64,000 nucleotides of DNA from Thiobacillus sp. (GTDB taxonomy: Bacteria; Pseudomonadota; Gammaproteobacteria; Burkholderiales; Thiobacillaceae). Position 1 is the stretch's first letter, and each line of letters starts with the position of its first letter. Shown in pieces: positions 1-10,699 of this stretch. The notes under the pieces were generated by a model. The model did not search any database. It was given only the letters and a program-made list of their open reading frames with translations, and was not told where the DNA came from. The stretch is taken from the NCBI GenBank assembly GCA_019459325.1, contig JAIBFA010000014.1, forward strand, positions 62,001-126,000, given 5' to 3'. Made by a program: the position numbers and the translations under genes.

Positions 1-253
1 GCTTGACCACCGTGACATAGCCGACGCCGGCGCGCCTCGAAAAATCGTTGCGGATCTCGGTATTGCTTTTCGATCTGAGCTCGGACTCCTGCCCCATGGT
101 GGCGAGAATTTTCTTCACCGAGAAAAACTCGATGTAGGCCGGCACCAGCTTCATCGCCAGCATGGCAATCATGACCAGAACGATGGCGACGAACAGGAAG
201 CCGAACATGGTCAGGCCACGTTGTTTGGATTGCATGGGGCGTGTGCAGTGCAT
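1..253 (-). CDS. DUF4845 family membrane protein (partial, 3' end off window)
   Basis: Only the first 84 codons are in the window. The N-terminus has a short polar stretch, then one hydrophobic helix at about residues 16-36 (core MFGFLFVAIVLVMIAMLAM), then a soluble part. This fits the small single-pass DUF4845 proteins that sit between lepB and rnc in betaproteobacteria, so rnc and era probably follow outside the window. The ATG is chosen because AAGGAG lies 5 nt upstream; a second in-frame Met seven codons later is a less likely start. It follows lepB by 9 nt on the same strand and is probably co-transcribed. Function is unknown; the family name rests on context and the N-terminal pattern. 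Confidence 0.75.
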   Translation of the reverse strand, partial: MHCTRPMQSKQRGLTMFGFLFVAIVLVMIAMLAMKLVPAYIEFFSVKKILATMGQESELRSKSNTEIRNDFSRRAGVGYVTVVK

Positions 254-262
254 GGTATCTCC

Positions 263-1072
263 TTATTTGATGGTGGTGCCGATGCGGCCGAATTCGTCGA
301 AGTTCATCCAGATGAAAAAGGCCTTGCCGACGATGTTCCGGTCTGGCACAAAGCCCCAGTAGCGGCTGTCGTTGCTGGCGTCGCGGTTGTCGCCCATCAT
401 GAAATATTGCCCTTCCGGCACCTTGCAGACGAAGCCTTCACCGTCGGCATTGTAGGAGCAGTTTTCACGGTAGGGGAAGTCCACCACCTGCGGCGGATAG
501 ACCGCGGGCTTGCCCGGCTCGGTCATCATGGTGTGGCCGACGCCGTTGAGATGCTCGTCGTACACCATGGCGGTGACGTAACTGAGGCCGTTGCCGACAT
601 AGCTGTAGGTGCCGGTATTGGCCGTGCGTACCGGCTGCCCGTTGATGCTGAGCTGCTTGTTACGGTATTCGACGACGTCACCCGGCACGCCGATCACGCG
701 CTTGATGTAATCGAGACCGGGGTCAGCCGGGTAGCGGAACACCATGACGTCGCCACGCTCAGGATTGTTCAGCGCGACCACTTTCTTGTTGATCACCGGC
801 AAGCGGATGCCATAGGTGTATTTGTTGACCAGGATGAAATCGCCGATCAGCAGGGTCGGCATCATCGAGCCGGACGGAATCTTGAACGGCTCGACCAGAA
901 AGGAACGCAGCGCAAACACCACCAGGATGACCGGGAAGAAGCTCTTGGCGTATTCGACCAGCAGCGGCTCGCGGGCGTCCTTGTCGCGACCGCGCTTCAG
1001 CAGCAGCACGTCGAGCAGCCAGATGCCGCCGGTGACGGCCAGCGCGATGAAGAGAATGAGGGCGAAGTTCAT
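263..1072 (-). CDS. lepB: Signal peptidase I
   Basis: Inner-membrane serine protease that removes signal peptides from exported preproteins. The 269-aa product has two N-terminal hydrophobic segments (about 2-25 and 45-62) and the box with the catalytic serine (PSGSM, Ser69). The general base lysine lies in YIKRVIGVPGD (Lys124), and the C-terminal GDNRDxSxDSR box is present. The ATG begins 2 nt after the lepA stop codon, so translation is probably coupled. Length and motifs match the gammaproteobacterial/betaproteobacterial type. lepA-lepB-DUF4845 is a conserved order. Confidence 0.97.
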   Translation of the reverse strand: MNFALILFIALAVTGGIWLLDVLLLKRGRDKDAREPLLVEYAKSFFPVILVVFALRSFLVEPFKIPSGSMMPTLLIGDFILVNKYTYGIRLPVINKKVVALNNPERGDVMVFRYPADPGLDYIKRVIGVPGDVVEYRNKQLSINGQPVRTANTGTYSYVGNGLSYVTAMVYDEHLNGVGHTMMTEPGKPAVYPPQVVDFPYRENCSYNADGEGFVCKVPEGQYFMMGDNRDASNDSRYWGFVPDRNIVGKAFFIWMNFDEFGRIGTTIK

Positions 1073-1074
1073 GT

Positions 1075-2874
<1,800 letters not shown>

Positions 2875-2882
2875 AACAAAAC

Positions 2883-2900
2883 GGGCACGCTTCCGTGCCC
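2883..2900 (-). terminator. Hairpin between the glutaredoxin gene and lepA, terminator-like
   Basis: A perfect 7-bp stem GGGCACG/CGTGCCC with a GAAG loop is followed on the minus strand by GTTTTGTTGTG. It fits an intrinsic terminator or attenuator for the rpoE-mucD-glutaredoxin transcript. The U-tract is short and runs straight into the lepA GTG start, so it could equally control lepA translation. Confidence 0.55.
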
Positions 2901-2938
2901 GGTCAGGGATGAGATAACTAGCCGAATTTTAACGGATT

Positions 2939-3184
2939 TCAGGGATTAAGGCGCAGCCATTCCTGAAGCGCCGGCAGATTCAGCTGATGGCGGCAGACCT
3001 CGGTGTCGCCGTCGAACAGCAGCGGCACGTCCCAGCCATAACGCGCCCTGAGCACCGGGTCGGCATCCACATCCACGGGCGCCAGGCCATGTCCGGTTCC
3101 CGCAATCAGCGCCTGGGCTTCCGTCGCCATGTCCTCGCACAGCGGGCAGCCGGCCCGCGTGTAGAGCGTGAGGGTTTTACTCAC
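2939..3184 (-). CDS. Glutaredoxin-family protein (DUF836 type)
   Basis: An 81-aa thioredoxin-fold protein with the redox motif CPLC at residues 13-16 after a beta strand (TLTLYTRAG), and a cis-proline region (WDVPLLF). Length and motif match the small glutaredoxin-like proteins often found beside mucD and lepA in betaproteobacteria; its substrate is not known. The start is a GTG that overlaps the end of mucD by 8 nt, so it is the distal gene of the rpoE operon and translationally coupled. A terminator-like hairpin follows. Confidence 0.85.
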   Translation of the reverse strand: MSKTLTLYTRAGCPLCEDMATEAQALIAGTGHGLAPVDVDADPVLRARYGWDVPLLFDGDTEVCRHQLNLPALQEWLRLNP

Positions 3185-4583
3185 CCGAAATCTTCAGCGG
3201 AATATAAAGCGAGCCTTCTCCGCGCCGCACCAAAATGGCCGCACTCTTGCCCTTGGGAACGATGGCCATCGCCTTGCGGAAGGCCTCGACTGTGGCGACC
3301 TTGCCATTGTTCACCGCGAGGATCACGTCGCCCACGCGAATGCCCGCGCGCGCGGCGTCGCCGGTCACCTCTTCCACCAGCAGGCCGTGGTCTATCCTGA
3401 GTTCGCGCCGCTGGTCGGCCGTCAGTTCAGACAAGGCCAGACCACCCCGCGAATAGGTCTTGCCCCCGGTTTTTCCGGCAAGCTGCTCCTCGCCCGGCAA
3501 TTCGCCCAGCACGACCGTGACGTCCTGCAGCTTGCCCTTGCGCCATACCTGCAGCGGAATTTTCGCCCCCGGCTTGGCCATGCCCACCATGCGCGGCAGG
3601 TCACCCGAGTTTTCCACCGGCTTGCCGCCAAACATGAGGATCACGTCGGAGGCCAGCAGGCCGGCCCGGGCCGCCGGGCCGTCTTCCAGCACCTGCGCGA
3701 TCAAGGCGCCGCGCGGGCGATCCATGCGGAACGATTCGGCAAGGTCGGCCGTCACTTCCTGGACGACCACCCCCAGCCAGCCGCGCGACACCTTGCCCCC
3801 CGCTTTGAGCTGGCCCACGACTTCCATCGCCACATCGATCGGGATCGCGAACGAGACGCCCTGGTAGCCGCCGCTGCGGCTGTATATCTGCGAGTTGATG
3901 CCGACCACTTCGCCCCTCATGTTGAACAGCGGGCCACCCGAATTTCCGGGGTTGATCGGCACGTCGGTCTGGATGTAGGGCACATAACTTTCCGACGGCA
4001 GCGAGCGCCCTTTGGCCGAGACAATGCCCGCGGTGACCGAGTTCTCGAACCCGAACGGCGAACCGATTGCCGCCACCGCTTCGCCGACGCGCAGTTTGGT
4101 CGGGTCGCCCAGCTTGACCGCAGGCAGGTTGCTCGCGCTGATCTTGAGCACCGCGACATCGGTGCGGCTGTCGGCGCCAATCACCTTGGCTTTGAACGTG
4201 CGCTTGTCGATGAGCTTGACTTCGACTTCGTCGGCGTCACGCACCACATGGGCGTTGGTCAGGATGTAGCCGTCATTGCTGACGATGAAGCCGGAGCCGG
4301 CGCCGCGCGCGGGGATCTCCTGCATCGGTCCGCGTCCGTCGGGGGCGCCCGGCGGGAAGAAGCGGCGGAAGAATTCCTGCATCTCCTCGTCATTGGGCAT
4401 CGCGAAGGGAAAGCCTTCGGCGTTGCGTTTCACCAGCCGGGTGGTGCTGATATTGACCACCGCCGGGCCCTGTGTCTCGACCAGATCGGCCACATCCACC
4501 ACATCTTTTGCCGACGCCGGCGCTGACAAGGAAAATACCAGCGCTGTCGCGGCCAAAGCCGTTCTCATCATGATCATCCTCAT
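3177..4583 (-). CDS. mucD: Periplasmic serine protease, DegQ/MucD family
   Basis: A 468-aa trypsin-like protease/chaperone for misfolded periplasmic proteins. A signal peptide ends at about residue 25 (APASA). The catalytic triad is visible as His112 (TNAHVV), Asp142 (TDVAVLK) and Ser215 (GNSGGP). Two PDZ domains follow (about 260-350 and 370-465); the carboxylate-binding loops contain RGWLGV and ARAGIRVGD. It overlaps rseC by 4 nt (ATGA). Membership of the rpoE-rseABC operon indicates sigma-E-controlled envelope stress, as for Pseudomonas mucD. DegP and DegQ cannot be told apart reliably here; mucD is used because of the operon context. Confidence 0.95.
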   Translation of the reverse strand: MRMIMMRTALAATALVFSLSAPASAKDVVDVADLVETQGPAVVNISTTRLVKRNAEGFPFAMPNDEEMQEFFRRFFPPGAPDGRGPMQEIPARGAGSGFIVSNDGYILTNAHVVRDADEVEVKLIDKRTFKAKVIGADSRTDVAVLKISASNLPAVKLGDPTKLRVGEAVAAIGSPFGFENSVTAGIVSAKGRSLPSESYVPYIQTDVPINPGNSGGPLFNMRGEVVGINSQIYSRSGGYQGVSFAIPIDVAMEVVGQLKAGGKVSRGWLGVVVQEVTADLAESFRMDRPRGALIAQVLEDGPAARAGLLASDVILMFGGKPVENSGDLPRMVGMAKPGAKIPLQVWRKGKLQDVTVVLGELPGEEQLAGKTGGKTYSRGGLALSELTADQRRELRIDHGLLVEEVTGDAARAGIRVGDVILAVNNGKVATVEAFRKAMAIVPKGKSAAILVRRGEGSLYIPLKISGE

Positions 4584-5014
4584 CCTTTCCTCATGTGAAA
4601 CAGGTTGACATCCTCACGTCTGAGCACCACCGGGCGCGCTGAGCGGCCACCTCGCGCGGCCATCCAGCCCAGCACGCCGCCGAGGATCATGCCGACGAGC
4701 GCCGGACCGTCGCCGGGCTGCACGGTCTGCGCCAGCAATGCGCCCGCCAGCATCAGCGCCAAAGGCAGGCCATAGACACGCAATGCGCTCCTGAGCACGC
4801 TGCCCTGGGCAATGCCGACCACAATACGGTCCCCCGGGGCCAGCGACAGATCGCAGTCGACCAGGAAAAGGCGGGGTTTGCGCTGGAACAGTTCGGCAAT
4901 GCGGCGTGTCGAACAGCCCTGGCCGCCGCAAGTGCCGCAGCCCGACGGCTCGACTGCCCGCACCCAGATTCCATCTGCTGCAGTTTTGATGACTTCGGCC
5001 GTTTGTTCCAGCAT
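4580..5014 (-). CDS. rseC: RseC/MucC family regulator of sigma-E
   Basis: A 144-aa inner-membrane protein with an N-terminal cysteine cluster CxxCxxxxC (Cys26, Cys29, Cys34). Two hydrophobic helices follow (about 75-98 and 104-122), and the tail is basic. This is the layout of RseC/MucC, a modulator of the sigma-E pathway that is also linked to the SoxR-reducing complex. It lies between rseB and mucD, 8 nt after the rseB stop codon, with a 4-nt overlap into mucD. The family call is secure; the exact role in this organism is not known. Confidence 0.92.
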   Translation of the reverse strand: MLEQTAEVIKTAADGIWVRAVEPSGCGTCGGQGCSTRRIAELFQRKPRLFLVDCDLSLAPGDRIVVGIAQGSVLRSALRVYGLPLALMLAGALLAQTVQPGDGPALVGMILGGVLGWMAARGGRSARPVVLRREDVNLFHMRKG

Positions 5015-5022
5015 GGCGATGC

Positions 5023-5982
5023 TTATTTCTTTTTCACCGAGTTGCCGGTTTCGATCAGCGCCGTGCTCGGCACTTCGCCCAGGGTCGTCACGGTGTAGCC
5101 GTCGACCTCGCGCGCATAGACTCCGATCGCGCCTTCGGCTGACAGCCCCTGCAGGCGTTGCGCCTGGGGATCAACGGGTTCGACGAACATCGACAGCACG
5201 CTCATGCCATCGGAAAACACCAGATGGGTGACAGGCGCCTGCTTGCCCGGCAGCGAACGCACGGCCTCCTGCACCCGCTGGAACCCCGGTGGCGGGGTCA
5301 CGCTCCAGGACACGCCGGCCGGCTTGTCGAGACTGGCTTTCTGGATGCGTTTGCCCGCCAGGTCATTGCGGAACAATTGGGCGTCGGGTGCCTTGCCAAT
5401 CTGGATCTCGGAGAACACGAACATCGACACCACGCCGCCGTTGCCGTTGATGCTGCGCGACTTGAGCGGCAGACCGGTTTGCTTGTCTAGCCACAGGTTG
5501 TAGGCATAGCGGTAATCGTCGCGCGGCTCCAGTGTCACCACCTGGCAGAGGCGCCCCGCCACGCGCTCGGTGCCGCCGAGTTTTGCCTCGTAATAGTCGA
5601 GCAGGCTGGCCGGCTGCGCGGGCAACAAGGCCGGGAAGAAGCGACGCAGGGCATTGCGCTCCAGCCGCACATTCTTGCCGTCCGGCAAATGACAATACAC
5701 GTCGTTGTTGATGCGCAGGAACTGGCGCGGCGTCCCATCCAGCACCTCGACTTTTTCCAGCTCGCCGGTCGCATCGGTGCGGTGCAGCACGCGCAGCACC
5801 TCGACGTGCTCGCCGTGGTGATACACATACACGCCGCTGTAGTTCTGCTGCTTGGCCGCAGCCGCTGCGCGGTTGAGCCAGTCGAGCGCAGCATCGGCGC
5901 GCGCCATTCCGGACACCAGCAGCAGGCTGGCAACCCCCAAGACCCACCGGCTTTGCCGCCAGACAGATCCCGCCCGCATCAA
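5023..5982 (-). CDS. rseB: Periplasmic sigma-E regulator RseB/MucB
   Basis: A 319-aa exported protein. The signal peptide is at about residues 1-29 ([11 protein letters not shown]), followed by the MucB/RseB N-terminal LolA-like domain ([20 protein letters not shown]) and the C-terminal domain. RseB binds the periplasmic part of the anti-sigma factor RseA and senses mislocalised lipid or LPS intermediates, slowing RseA proteolysis. It overlaps rseA by 4 nt, so the two are translated together. Length matches the family (about 310-320 aa). Confidence 0.94.
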   Translation of the reverse strand: MMRAGSVWRQSRWVLGVASLLLVSGMARADAALDWLNRAAAAAKQQNYSGVYVYHHGEHVEVLRVLHRTDATGELEKVEVLDGTPRQFLRINNDVYCHLPDGKNVRLERNALRRFFPALLPAQPASLLDYYEAKLGGTERVAGRLCQVVTLEPRDDYRYAYNLWLDKQTGLPLKSRSINGNGGVVSMFVFSEIQIGKAPDAQLFRNDLAGKRIQKASLDKPAGVSWSVTPPPGFQRVQEAVRSLPGKQAPVTHLVFSDGMSVLSMFVEPVDPQAQRLQGLSAEGAIGVYAREVDGYTVTTLGEVPSTALIETGNSVKKK

Positions 5983-6524
5983 CGCGGCTCCACCGCAACC
6001 GCCATCACGCGCTGGTAGGGCGAGGCCACGGCCATCGGAGCGAATTCCTGGTGCGCCACCAGATAGGGCGCGAACCGGGTATCGTCACGTTCGGGTTCCG
6101 TCGCCAGCGCGGCCTGCTGGAAGCCTGGGGCGACCGCCATCGGGCTCGGGGCCGGCGTCTCCGACATCAACCCGGTCAGTGAGACCATGCCCCATACCGC
6201 GAGTGAAGCAAACGAGGCCACTGCCACGCGTTGTGGCCACACGCTGCGGCGTGGCGCGAGCACGGTCGGCTCGGTGGCCAGTTGCGCCGAGAAGCGTGCC
6301 ATGAAGTCGTCCTGTGTCGGCGCCACGCCGCGCATCAGGTCGCCGATCAAATGGTATTCGGACCAGGCTTGTCGCAGGGAATCATCCTGTTTGAGCGCCG
6401 AGATGCAGGCCTCGGTTTCGCCGCGCGGCGATTCGCCGTCGAGTGCGGCTGACAGCATCAACGGCCACTCGTCATCGGCCGGATGGGCAAGGGAATGTGT
6501 GTCGGGTTTGCGAAGTGCTGACAT
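5979..6524 (-). CDS. rseA: Anti-sigma-E factor RseA/MucA
   Basis: A 181-aa single-pass membrane protein. The cytoplasmic N-terminal domain has the RseA pattern LMLSALDGE and [20 protein letters not shown], one transmembrane helix lies at about 100-119 ([18 protein letters not shown]), and a periplasmic tail follows. It sequesters RpoE until it is cleaved under envelope stress. The ATG is preferred because AGGTGG sits 6 nt upstream; a GTG three codons earlier, overlapping the rpoE stop codon, is the alternative (start 6533). It lies directly downstream of rpoE. Confidence 0.94.
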   Translation of the reverse strand: MSALRKPDTHSLAHPADDEWPLMLSAALDGESPRGETEACISALKQDDSLRQAWSEYHLIGDLMRGVAPTQDDFMARFSAQLATEPTVLAPRRSVWPQRVAVASFASLAVWGMVSLTGLMSETPAPSPMAVAPGFQQAALATEPERDDTRFAPYLVAHQEFAPMAVASPYQRVMAVAVEPR

Positions 6525-6526
6525 GA

Positions 6527-7123
6527 TTACCACCTTTTATCCTGACTGGTGCCCAGCATCGGGCGTATCTTTTCTGCAATGGCCTCGCGCGCGCGGAAGA
6601 TCCGCGAGCGTACGGTGCCGATCGGGCACTCCATCATCTGCGCGATTTCCTCATAGCTCATGCCCTCGATTTCGCGCAGCGTGATGGCCGTCCTCAATTC
6701 CTCGGGCAGCGCATCGACCGCCTCATTGACTGCTTTGGCGATCTGCTTGGTCTGGAGTTCCGCTTCCGGAGTCGCGATATCCCGCAGCATGTCGCCTTCC
6801 TCGTAATTCTCCGCGTCTTCTGCCTGCACATCGCTCGACACCGGCTGACGCTTGTGCGCCACCAGATAGTTCTTCGCGGTGTTGACAGCGATGCGGTACA
6901 GCCAGGTGTAAAACGCGCTTTCACCACGGAATCCCGGCAAGGCGCGATAGGCCTTGATAAAAGCTTCCTGTGTAATATCTTCCACCTCTGCCGCATCGCG
7001 CACCATGCGCGACAACAGCCGCCCGAGCTTGCGGTGATACTTGATCACCAATAGCTCGAACGCACGCTTGTCGCCCTGCTGGGCGCGTTCGACCAACACC
7101 TGATCCAGTTCGCGGTCCGACAT
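6527..7123 (-). CDS. rpoE: RNA polymerase sigma-E factor (AlgU/RpoE)
   Basis: A 198-aa ECF sigma factor. Region 2 contains [21 protein letters not shown] and [14 protein letters not shown]; region 4 has the helix-turn-helix [23 protein letters not shown] followed by [15 protein letters not shown]. It directs transcription of envelope-stress genes and is first in the rpoE-rseA-rseB-rseC-mucD operon. GGGAGA lies 3 nt before the ATG. A sigma-E-type promoter upstream suggests positive autoregulation. nadB is divergent upstream. Confidence 0.97.
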   Translation of the reverse strand: MSDRELDQVLVERAQQGDKRAFELLVIKYHRKLGRLLSRMVRDAAEVEDITQEAFIKAYRALPGFRGESAFYTWLYRIAVNTAKNYLVAHKRQPVSSDVQAEDAENYEEGDMLRDIATPEAELQTKQIAKAVNEAVDALPEELRTAITLREIEGMSYEEIAQMMECPIGTVRSRIFRAREAIAEKIRPMLGTSQDKRW

Positions 7124-7181
7124 ATCTCCCTGCTGCTTTTTGTTTATGTTGAAAGTATACGTGACCGCATCTTCCTGGGTA

Positions 7182-7208
7182 TGGGAGCCGACCCCGGCAA
7201 AAAAGTTC
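7182..7208 (-). promoter_or_regulatory. Sigma-E-type promoter of the rpoE operon
   Basis: On the minus strand GAACTT (7203-7208) is followed after exactly 16 nt by TCCCA (7182-7186). This matches the ECF sigma-E/AlgU pattern GAACTT-N16-TC, about 60 nt before the rpoE start. A TATACT hexamer (7154-7159) closer to the gene is a candidate housekeeping -10, but no good -35 accompanies it. Autoregulation of rpoE is known in related bacteria; here it is inferred from the motif. Confidence 0.65.
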
Positions 7209-7264
7209 ACACCAAACAGGGTTATTCGGACATCGCCCAAGCCTGCTATCATCGCCCGGCTACC

Positions 7265-8890
7265 ATGCACAGACACGACGTCCTCATCCTCGGCAGCGGC
7301 CTCGCCGCGCTGACCACCGCGCTCAAGCTTGCCGACCAGCGCCGCGTCGCCATTGTCACCAAGCGCCAGATGACCGACGGCGCCAGCGACTGGGCGCAGG
7401 GAGGAATTGCGGCGGCCGTCGACAGCGGTGACTCGGTGGAGGCGCATGTGCACGACACCCTGATCGCCGGCGCCGGCCTGTGCGACGAAGCGGTCACCCG
7501 GCTGGTGGCCAGCCAGGCCCGCGACATGATCGCCTGGCTGACCGCCAACGGCGTCGCCTTCACCCCCGACCCGCAGGCGCCCGGAGGGCTCCATCTGGCG
7601 CGCGAGGGCGGCCACTCCAAGCGCCGCGTGGTGCACGCGGCCGACGCCACCGGCCATGCGGTGCAGACCAGCCTGCTCGACCGCGTGCGCGCCCACCCCA
7701 ACATCGACACCTTCGAGCAGCACGTTGCCATCGACCTCATTACGGGCAAGCGCGCAGGCGGCCAGGAACGGCAGATCCACGGCGCCTACGCGCTGAACAA
7801 GGGCACCGGCGAGGTCGAGACCTTCGCCGCCGGCCATACCGTGCTCGCCACCGGCGGTGCCGGCAAGGTCTACCTCTACACGACCAACCCCGACACCTCG
7901 ACCGGCGACGGCATCGCGATGGCGTGGCGCGCCGGCTGCCGGGTGGCCAACCTGGAATTCGTGCAGTTCCACCCGACCTGCCTGTACCACCCGCACGCCA
8001 AGTCCTTCCTCATCAGCGAGGCGGTGCGCGGCGAAGGCGGACGGCTGCTGCTGCCCGACGGCTCGCGCTTCATGCACCTGCACGACGAACGTGCCGAACT
8101 CGCGCCGCGCGACGTGGTGGCGCGCGCGATCGACTTCGAGATGAAGAAGCGCGGCATCGACTGCGTGTATCTCGACATCAGCCACAAGCCGGCCGACTTC
8201 GTGCGTGAGCATTTCCCGACGATCTACCGCCGCTGCCTGGAACTCGGCATCGACATCACCCGCCAGCCGATCCCGGTGGTGCCGGCCGCGCACTACACCT
8301 GCGGCGGGGTGGTGACCGACATCCACGCGCGCACCGACCTGTGCAACCTGCATGCGGTGGGCGAAGTCACCTTCACCGGCCTGCACGGGGCCAACCGGCT
8401 GGCCTCGAACTCGCTGCTCGAATGTCTGGTGTTCGGACACGCCGCCGCCGCGGACATTCTGGCCACGCCGTCCGCTCCGGCGCTCGACCTGCCGCCGTGG
8501 GACGCCTCGCGGGTCACCGATCCAGACGAGGAAGTGGTGATCTCGCACAACTGGGACGAGCTGCGCCGCTTCATGTGGGACTATGTCGGCATCGTGCGCA
8601 CCAACAAGCGGCTGACGCGCGCGTCGCACCGCATTCGCCTGTTGCGCGCCGAAATCGACGAGTTCTACCGTCACTTCCGCGTCAGCAACGACCTGATCGA
8701 GTTGCGCAATCTGGTGCAAAGCGCCGACCTCATCATCCGCTGCGCCCAGTTGCGGCAGGAAAGCCGCGGTCTGCACTACAGCCGCGACTACCCGGAGACG
8801 TTGCCGATCGCCGGCAACACCGTGCTCAACCCGCGCCCGGGGCTGATGTGTCCGAGCGTGTGCGGCACGTCCAGCGAAGCAACACCCTGA
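7265..8890 (+). CDS. nadB: L-aspartate oxidase
   Basis: A 541-aa flavoprotein that oxidises L-aspartate to iminoaspartate in the first step of de novo NAD synthesis. The N-terminal FAD dinucleotide-binding motif is [11 protein letters not shown] (residues 7-17). The fumarate reductase/succinate dehydrogenase-type signature ([41 protein letters not shown]) and C-terminal helical domain follow. The chosen ATG places the GxGxxA motif at the N-terminus as in homologues; an upstream in-frame ATG would add 28 unrelated residues. It is divergent from rpoE. Its 3' end overlaps the opposing ygfX gene by 65 nt. Confidence 0.96.
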   Translation: MHRHDVLILGSGLAALTTALKLADQRRVAIVTKRQMTDGASDWAQGGIAAAVDSGDSVEAHVHDTLIAGAGLCDEAVTRLVASQARDMIAWLTANGVAFTPDPQAPGGLHLAREGGHSKRRVVHAADATGHAVQTSLLDRVRAHPNIDTFEQHVAIDLITGKRAGGQERQIHGAYALNKGTGEVETFAAGHTVLATGGAGKVYLYTTNPDTSTGDGIAMAWRAGCRVANLEFVQFHPTCLYHPHAKSFLISEAVRGEGGRLLLPDGSRFMHLHDERAELAPRDVVARAIDFEMKKRGIDCVYLDISHKPADFVREHFPTIYRRCLELGIDITRQPIPVVPAAHYTCGGVVTDIHARTDLCNLHAVGEVTFTGLHGANRLASNSLLECLVFGHAAAADILATPSAPALDLPPWDASRVTDPDEEVVISHNWDELRRFMWDYVGIVRTNKRLTRASHRIRLLRAEIDEFYRHFRVSNDLIELRNLVQSADLIIRCAQLRQESRGLHYSRDYPETLPIAGNTVLNPRPGLMCPSVCGTSSEATP

Positions 8891-9257
8891 GGCGGCGCAA
8901 GTCATCGGCGCCCGCGCTGTCGGGCAGCAAGGTCAGGGTCCGCAGGCGCCCGCCTGCCGTGCGGTAGCGCAGTACGATCAGCGCAGCCGACACAAAGCTG
9001 TCGCCCTGTATCTCGGCATCGCACCATTCGGCCCTGTCGTCCTGATATTGCAGCCGGCCGTCGGCTGCAATTCGCAGGCTTGCGCGCGGGGCCGCCCGCC
9101 GCCAGCCCCACACGCTCAAGCCCACCACGGCCATGCCCAGTGCCAGCTGAAGGCTTACCGGCAACGCCGCACGGTACACCGCGGCCAGCGCCCGCAGCAG
9201 CATGCCTGCCAGCAACAGCCCCAGCCGGCGTGAGGGTTTGAACTCAATCTGGCGCAT
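8826..9257 (-). CDS. YgfX/CptA-like membrane protein
   Basis: A 143-aa protein that starts with [12 protein letters not shown] and has two adjacent hydrophobic helices (about 12-30 and 33-52, [10 protein letters not shown]). A cytoplasmic beta-rich domain with a D-rich patch and ending [20 protein letters not shown] follows. This is the layout of YgfX. The divergent neighbour is ygfZ, as in enterobacteria, although no sdhE-like gene lies between. An ATG four codons upstream is the alternative start (9269). The last 65 nt overlap nadB on the other strand; the tail after VLLRW is therefore probably not conserved. Assignment rests on layout and neighbourhood. Confidence 0.65.
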   Translation of the reverse strand: MRQIEFKPSRRLGLLLAGMLLRALAAVYRAALPVSLQLALGMAVVGLSVWGWRRAAPRASLRIAADGRLQYQDDRAEWCDAEIQGDSFVSAALIVLRYRTAGGRLRTLTLLPDSAGADDLRRLRVLLRWTCRTRSDTSAPGAG

Positions 9258-9297
9258 CAGCGTGTACACTTTTGGGCTTCATCGCATCCCCTTTTGA

Positions 9298-10338
9298 ATG
9301 GACCGCATCGTGATCGATTCCTGGAAAACCTTTCTGCAAACGCAAGGCGCGGTCATCGACAACGCCACCGTGCTGAATTATGGCGACCCTGCCGTCGAGC
9401 GCGCCGCCGCTGCGGACGGCACCATTGTCGCGGATCTGTCGCAGCTCGGCGTCATTGCATTCCGCGGAGACGAGGCCGCCACCTTCCTGCAGGGCCAGCT
9501 TACCAACGACGTGCGCAGCCTGCACGCCGACGGCGCGCAATGGAACGGCTATTGCAGCCCCAAGGGGCGCCTGCTGGGCAACTTTCTCGTCTGGCGGCAG
9601 GGCGAGGATTATTGCCTGCAGCTCTCGGGCGACATCGCCGCCGGCGTGCTGAAGCGCCTGTCCATGTTCATCCTGCGCGCCAAGGTGCAGGGCCGCGACG
9701 CCAGCGACGAGCGCGTGCGGCTGGTGGTGGCCGGCAAGCAGGCCCAAGCGGCGGTCAGCGCCGCAATGGGCGCCGTGCCGGATGCGGCAATGCGCTCGGC
9801 CGCGAGCGAGACCGGCCACGTGATCCGGGTGGGCGACGACAAGTTCGTGCTGTCGATCGTACCGGAGCGCGCCGCCGCCGCGTGGCAGCTGCTGCGCCAG
9901 TCGGCCACCCCGGTCGGCGCCCCGGTGTGGGACTGGCTGCGCCTTAATGCCGGCATTCCGATGATCGTCGCCGCCACCCAGGAGCAGTTCGTGCCGCAGA
10001 TGGTCAATCTCGAAGCAATTGGGGGCGTCAGCTTTCAGAAGGGCTGCTACCCCGGCCAGGAAATCGTCGCGCGCAGCCAGTATCTGGGCAAGCTCAAGCG
10101 CCGCATGTTCCTCGCGCACGTGGATGCCGAAGCCGCCCCGGGCGACAGCTTGTACAGCGCCGACATCGAGGGGCAGGCCACGGGCACCGTGGTCAATGCC
10201 GCCCCGGCGCCGACCGGTGGCTACGATGTGCTGGCGGTGGCGCAGGTCGAAAGCGCGGCCACCCAGACCCTGCACCTGAAAGCCGCGGACGGCGCCGCGT
10301 TGCACCTGAAACCCCTGCCCTACGCGCTGCCCGAATAG
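9298..10338 (+). CDS. ygfZ: Folate-binding protein YgfZ (Fe-S cluster assembly/repair)
   Basis: A 346-aa aminomethyltransferase (GcvT)-like protein with the diagnostic KGCYxGQE motif at residues 248-255 (Cys250) and the N-terminal FLQGQLTNDV motif. YgfZ binds tetrahydrofolate and supports the activity of some Fe-S enzymes such as MiaB. The start ATG follows weak ribosome-binding sequence. A DUF4936 gene begins at the base directly after the stop codon, which points to one transcript. The YgfX-like gene is divergent from it. Confidence 0.93.
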   Translation: MDRIVIDSWKTFLQTQGAVIDNATVLNYGDPAVERAAAADGTIVADLSQLGVIAFRGDEAATFLQGQLTNDVRSLHADGAQWNGYCSPKGRLLGNFLVWRQGEDYCLQLSGDIAAGVLKRLSMFILRAKVQGRDASDERVRLVVAGKQAQAAVSAAMGAVPDAAMRSAASETGHVIRVGDDKFVLSIVPERAAAAWQLLRQSATPVGAPVWDWLRLNAGIPMIVAATQEQFVPQMVNLEAIGGVSFQKGCYPGQEIVARSQYLGKLKRRMFLAHVDAEAAPGDSLYSADIEGQATGTVVNAAPAPTGGYDVLAVAQVESAATQTLHLKAADGAALHLKPLPYALPE

Positions 10339-10626
10339 GTGAAATCCGCCTACGTCTATTACCGCATCGATCCCGCGCAGACGCAGCTTGCCGCCGACCG
10401 GGTCGACGCGCTGCTGAGCGCGATGGCTGCCTATTGCAGCAAGCCTCCGCGGCGGCTGGAACGCTGTGACGACCCCGCGACCTGGATGGAAACTTACGAA
10501 GGCATAGCCCACTTTGCGGCGTTTTCCGCGGCGCTGGACGCGGCCATGGCGGGCGTCGATTGTGCCGCGTTCATCCTCGGCGAACGCCATCTGGAGTGTT
10601 TTTCCACGCCCGACGCGGCGCCATAA
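10339..10626 (+). CDS. DUF4936 family protein
   Basis: A 95-aa protein with a single alpha/beta ferredoxin-like-sized fold. It begins YVYYRIDPAQ, has a central PPRRLERCDDPATWMETYEG and ends HLECF. This is the pattern of DUF4936, a betaproteobacterial family of unknown function usually found behind ygfZ. The start is a GTG placed directly after the ygfZ TAG, so it is translated by coupling rather than from its own ribosome-binding site. It has no signal peptide. Confidence 0.8.
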   Translation: MKSAYVYYRIDPAQTQLAADRVDALLSAMAAYCSKPPRRLERCDDPATWMETYEGIAHFAAFSAALDAAMAGVDCAAFILGERHLECFSTPDAAP

Positions 10627-10643
10627 AAAGAGTGCGGGACATC

Positions 10644-10671
10644 TTGGTTTTTTGCGGGTACGGCCTATAAA
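10644..10671 (+). promoter_or_regulatory. Candidate housekeeping promoter of the DsrC-like gene
   Basis: TTGGTT (10644-10649) and TATAAA (10666-10671) are separated by 16 nt in the gap before the DsrC-like gene. The -10 matches consensus at five of six positions, the -35 at three. This suggests the DsrC-like gene is transcribed independently of ygfZ. Confidence 0.45.
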
Positions 10672-10699
10672 AAAGTCACCCTCGACCAAGGAGATCGTC

